NCBI GenBank assembly: GCA_002714815.1
Contig: PAYI01000027.1
Coordinates: forward strand, 38,501 to 48,317
From: Flavobacteriaceae bacterium
Lineage (GTDB): Bacteria > Bacteroidota > Bacteroidia > Flavobacteriales > Flavobacteriaceae
DNA: 9,817 bases
Reading direction: 5' to 3'
Part shown: positions 6,770 to 9,817 of the stretch, piece after piece
Layout of the letters: every line of letters starts with the position of its first letter
Position numbering within the stretch: the stretch's first letter is position 1
Position numbers and translations under genes: made by a program
Notes under the pieces: generated by a model
Database searches by the model: none
Seen by the model: only the letters and a program-made list of their open reading frames with translations
What the model was told of the DNA's origin: nothing

Positions 6770-9361
6770 TTATTTTAATAATTTATTCTTTATTTGATAA
6801 AGTTGCATTAGGGCCTCAACTGGAGTCAGCTTTTCAATATCTAAAGAGGTAATTTCTTCTCTTATTTTTTCGAGTAAAGGATCATCTAAATTAAAAAAAC
6901 TCAACTGTAAGTTAGGGTCATCATTGTCTTTAGATACATTCTTTTTTAATGCATGAGTAAGTTCCATAGTTTTCAGTTTTTCTTTAGCAGTCTCTAAAAC
7001 ATGTTGTGGCATACCTGCCATTCTTGCTACATGAATTCCAAAACTATGTGCACTTCCTCCAGGTAATAACTTTCGTAAAAATAAAACATCATCTTTCATT
7101 TCCTTGATAGAAACATTGTAGTTTTTTATCCTTTTGAATGATTTTGTCATCTCATTTAACTCATGGTAATGAGTCGCAAATAATACTTTTGGTCTAAAGG
7201 GATGTTCGTGTAAGTATTTAGCAATAGCCCAGGCTATAGAAATTCCATCATAAGTACTAGTTCCTCTGCCAATTTCATCTAAGAGAACTAAACTGCTTTC
7301 AGAAATATTGTTTAAAATAGAAGCCGTTTCATTCATCTCAACCATGAAGGTTGAGGCTCCCATTGAGATGTTATCACTGGCACCAACTCGAGTAAAAATC
7401 TTATCTACAACACCAAGTGTAGCTTTGGTTGCAGGTACAAAACTTCCCATTTGTGCAAGGAGTGATATCAAAGCAGTTTGACGAAGAATGGCTGATTTTC
7501 CTGACATATTAGGCCCTGTAATCATCATAATTTGTTGTTTTTCTCGATTTAATTGGAGGTCATTAGCAATGTATGGTGTTCCCAGAGGTAATTGCTTTTC
7601 AATAACTGGATGACGTGCCCCCTGAATAATAAGAGAATTATCAGAAGTCATTTTAGGGCAACAATAGTTACTTTTAATTGCTATTTTGGCAAAATTGCTA
7701 AAAACATCTAACTCTGCTACCTTGGCTGCGTTCTTTTTTAAAACTTCTAAATCCTTTTTTAAGGCTGAAACTAACTCTTCAAAAAGTTGGTGTTCTAATT
7801 CTATAATCTTTTCTCCTGCTTGAAGAATTTCGATCTCAAAAGTTTTAAGTTCTTCCGTTATATATCGCTCTGCATTAACCAAAGTTTGTTTTCTAACCCA
7901 ATCCTTTGGAACTTTATCTTTATGAGAATTACGTACTTCTATATAGTAACCGAAAATATTATTGAATGCGATTTTAAGAGAAGGTATTTTAGTAAGTTTA
8001 GTTTCCCTTTCAAGCATTTCATCTAAGTGAGATTGGGAAGTGTTTTTTAGATTTCTAAGCTCATCCAGCTTTTCAGAGAAACCTTCTGCTATTACATTAC
8101 CTTTAGAAACTAAAACAGGAGCCTCATGATGTAAAGTCTTTTTAAGTAAACTTTTGATTATATCACAAGATGGAAGATTTCTAAGTTGTTTCTTTATAAA
8201 AACAGATTTTCCATTCTTAATTATAATCTTGAATTTTTCAATTCCTTCAAGTGAATCCGATAATTGATTCAACGCCCTTGGAGTTATCTTTTCAGTTGCT
8301 ATTTTTGACACAATCCTTTCAATATCAATTATTTGTGAAAGAATTTGTTGTGTTTGATCTAAAAGTGAAATATCATCTAAAAATTCTTTTACACATTTTT
8401 GCCTTGTCACTATTGCTTCTATTTCCTTCAAAGGAAAAGCCAACCATCTTCTTAACAATCTTGCTCCCATAGGTGTCAGTGTTTTATCAATGATCTCAAT
8501 TAAAGAAATACCCTCAGGATGATTTGGATGAAAAAGTTCCAAATTGCGTTGTGTAAATTGATCTAGCCATACATATGAGCCATGAATTATTGGAGTGATA
8601 CGTGAAATGTGTTGTAATTTGTCGTGGCGTGTTTCAGAGAGATAATGCATTATAGCTCCAGCTGCACTAATCCCCTCGTTGTAATTTTTAATCCCAAATC
8701 CCTCAAGTGAGTTAGTCTTAAAATGGGAAATTAACTTTTGTTCAGCAGTACTTATTTCAAAAGCCCAATCTTCCATATAAAAACAAGGATATTGTATACC
8801 TAATTCTCTTTTAAATAACTTTTTATTTGGTTTGGGAACCAATACTTCACTTGGTCTGTAGCTTTGAAGTAATTGATCTATTTGTTCAGTATCTCCTTCT
8901 GCAATAAAAAAAGCCCCTGTTGAAATGTCTAAAAAAGAAATACCCCAGTGCCCATTATAAAATACCGATGCGAGATAATTATTTTTTTTTTGATCTAAGA
9001 CATCATCATTAAGTAATACACCAGGAGTAATTAATTCCGTGACACCTCTTTTGACAATCTTTTTTGCAAACTTCGGATTTTCAAGTTGATCACAAATTGC
9101 AACTCTACAACCAGCCCTTATAAGTTTAGGTAAATATGTATTAATCGAATGATGAGGAAAACCAGCTAATTCGACTTCACTAGTACTCCCAGCGCCCCTT
9201 TTGGTTAAAATAATACCAAGAATATTAGACGCCTTTATGGCATCTTCACCAAAAGTTTCATAAAAATCTCCTACTCGAAATAATAATAAGGCGTCAGGAT
9301 GTTTAGCCTTTATCCTATTATATTGTTTCATTAGTGGTGTTTCTTTTACTTCTTTGGACAC
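6770..9361 (-). CDS. mutS: DNA mismatch repair protein MutS
   Basis: The 863-residue protein is full length for MutS1. It recognises mispairs and small loops and recruits MutL to start mismatch repair. The mismatch-binding domain I holds the F-x-E motif as F33-Y34-E35 (GDFYETF); connector, lever and clamp follow (about 125-565, including NIFGYYIEVRNSH); the ATPase has Walker A GPNMSGKS (616-623), the STFMVEM signature (670-676), Walker B LVLLDE (691-696) and THYHE (730-734). QLSFF at 819-823 looks like a sliding-clamp binding motif. The start is GTG at 9361, since MSKEVKETPLMKQY gives the usual leader before the conserved KQY; the next ATG is codon 11. Codons 124-127 hold an A10 tract. It is divergent from the RNA methyltransferase gene, an arrangement I recall from other flavobacteria. 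No clear terminator separates it from the tRNAs downstream. Confidence 0.98.
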   Translation of the reverse strand: MSKEVKETPLMKQYNRIKAKHPDALLLFRVGDFYETFGEDAIKASNILGIILTKRGAGSTSEVELAGFPHHSINTYLPKLIRAGCRVAICDQLENPKFAKKIVKRGVTELITPGVLLNDDVLDQKKNNYLASVFYNGHWGISFLDISTGAFFIAEGDTEQIDQLLQSYRPSEVLVPKPNKKLFKRELGIQYPCFYMEDWAFEISTAEQKLISHFKTNSLEGFGIKNYNEGISAAGAIMHYLSETRHDKLQHISRITPIIHGSYVWLDQFTQRNLELFHPNHPEGISLIEIIDKTLTPMGARLLRRWLAFPLKEIEAIVTRQKCVKEFLDDISLLDQTQQILSQIIDIERIVSKIATEKITPRALNQLSDSLEGIEKFKIIIKNGKSVFIKKQLRNLPSCDIIKSLLKKTLHHEAPVLVSKGNVIAEGFSEKLDELRNLKNTSQSHLDEMLERETKLTKIPSLKIAFNNIFGYYIEVRNSHKDKVPKDWVRKQTLVNAERYITEELKTFEIEILQAGEKIIELEHQLFEELVSALKKDLEVLKKNAAKVAELDVFSNFAKIAIKSNYCCPKMTSDNSLIIQGARHPVIEKQLPLGTPYIANDLQLNREKQQIMMITGPNMSGKSAILRQTALISLLAQMGSFVPATKATLGVVDKIFTRVGASDNISMGASTFMVEMNETASILNNISESSLVLLDEIGRGTSTYDGISIAWAIAKYLHEHPFRPKVLFATHYHELNEMTKSFKRIKNYNVSIKEMKDDVLFLRKLLPGGSAHSFGIHVARMAGMPQHVLETAKEKLKTMELTHALKKNVSKDNDDPNLQLSFFNLDDPLLEKIREEITSLDIEKLTPVEALMQLYQIKNKLLK

Positions 9362-9471
9362 AAAAATTGGTTTTTACTAATGTATTTAAAATTTGAAGTT
9401 TTCCCCAAAAACAAAGATGTAAATCAATTAATAAGTTTTAGAGTGCTTATTTTTGCTTTTTCTAATAATTT
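9362..9471. promoter_or_regulatory. Divergent intergenic region between mutS and the RNA methyltransferase gene
   Basis: Toward the methyltransferase, TATTTTTG (9448-9455) matches the Bacteroidota -7 element TAnnTTTG exactly and lies 16 bases before the ATG, although no good TTTG -33 element stands at the right distance. Toward mutS only loose matches are seen. No riboswitch-like fold or inverted repeat was noticed. Confidence 0.35.
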
Positions 9472-9817
9472 ATGCGAAAACTAAAAAACAAAGAACTTGT
9501 CCGAAAAACAATAGAGGATTTTAAAGCCTGTGAAAAAACACGTTTAATTTTAATTTTGGATAATATCAGAAGTTTAAACAATATTGGTTCTGTGTTTCGT
9601 ACTTCTGACGCCTTTTTAATTGAAAAAATTTTCCTTTGCGGTATTACAGCTTGTCCTCCTAATAAGGGTATTCACAAAACTGCTTTAGGTGCTACTGAAA
9701 ATGTTTTATGGGAATATGCTGAATGCACATTGGATGTTGTAAAGAAACTAACTAAAGAAGGGAGGTCAGTTTGGGCAATAGAACAAACAGAAAATGCGAC
9801 TTCTTTAGAAAACTTTA
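9472..9817 (+). CDS. SpoU/TrmH-family RNA 2'-O-methyltransferase (partial, 3' end outside window)
   Basis: The frame is open from ATG 9472 to the right edge, giving 115 complete codons. The N-terminal part matches the SpoU fold: LILILDNIRSLNNIGSVFRT (25-44) is motif 1, with N36/N37, G39 and R43 in the conserved N-x-G-x-x-x-R pattern, followed by SDAFLIEKIFLCGIT and HKTALGATENVLWEY. Family members transfer methyl from S-adenosylmethionine to a ribose 2'-OH in tRNA or rRNA using a knotted SAM site; motifs 2 and 3, which form that knot, lie beyond the window. There is no room for an N-terminal substrate-binding domain of the RlmB type, so this is a short, TrmH/TrmL-like member. Which RNA position it modifies cannot be told. 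It is transcribed away from mutS. Confidence 0.9.
   Translation, partial: MRKLKNKELVRKTIEDFKACEKTRLILILDNIRSLNNIGSVFRTSDAFLIEKIFLCGITACPPNKGIHKTALGATENVLWEYAECTLDVVKKLTKEGRSVWAIEQTENATSLENF

Overview
The window reads as an ordinary chromosomal segment of an AT-rich member of the Bacteroidota, most likely a (marine) flavobacterium. Supporting signs are a TonB-dependent receptor with an N-terminal carboxypeptidase-regulatory-like domain, a secreted protein built from HYR repeats, a DUF1080 lipoprotein, a MutS gene divergent from a SpoU-type RNA methyltransferase, and matches to the Bacteroidota promoter element TAnnTTTG instead of E. coli-type -10 boxes. No insertion sequence, phage gene, CRISPR array or integrase was seen.

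Layout. Bases 1-1751 (minus) are the N-terminal 583 codons of a large secreted modular protein that runs off the left edge: signal peptide, reelin-like lectin-type region, PKD-like region and four HYR repeats. It begins at a TTG codon inside the 3' end of a small exported-protein gene (1738-2124, minus), so the two look like one operon. Divergent from them is a HAD-family phosphatase (2194-2847, plus), which meets a TonB-dependent receptor gene (2844-5087, minus) tail to tail with shared TTAA stop bases. The receptor diverges from a short DtxR/MntR-family metal regulator (5142-5552, plus). The 54 bp between them hold an inverted repeat that overlaps candidate promoter elements of both genes, so this pair is probably a small metal-responsive uptake unit. 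Next come a DUF1080 lipoprotein (5606-6373, minus), a strong bidirectional terminator (6412-6456), tRNA-Leu(UAA) and tRNA-Gly(GCC) (both minus, 9 bp apart), mutS (6770-9361, minus, GTG start) and a divergent partial SpoU/TrmH-family RNA methyltransferase (9472 to the right edge, plus).

How the genes relate. The best functional link is regulator plus receptor: the regulator would sense Fe or Mn and control outer-membrane uptake and itself. The left-hand operon builds cell-surface or secreted material. mutS, the tRNAs and the methyltransferase are housekeeping genes. I do not see a clearly new biological system. The points most worth a second look are the divergent operator, the regulator that lacks a C-terminal SH3/FeoA-like domain and has altered metal ligands, the receptor's lone CxxC pair in the plug, the A10 tract within mutS, and the reelin-like/PKD/HYR surface protein with its overlapping TTG start.
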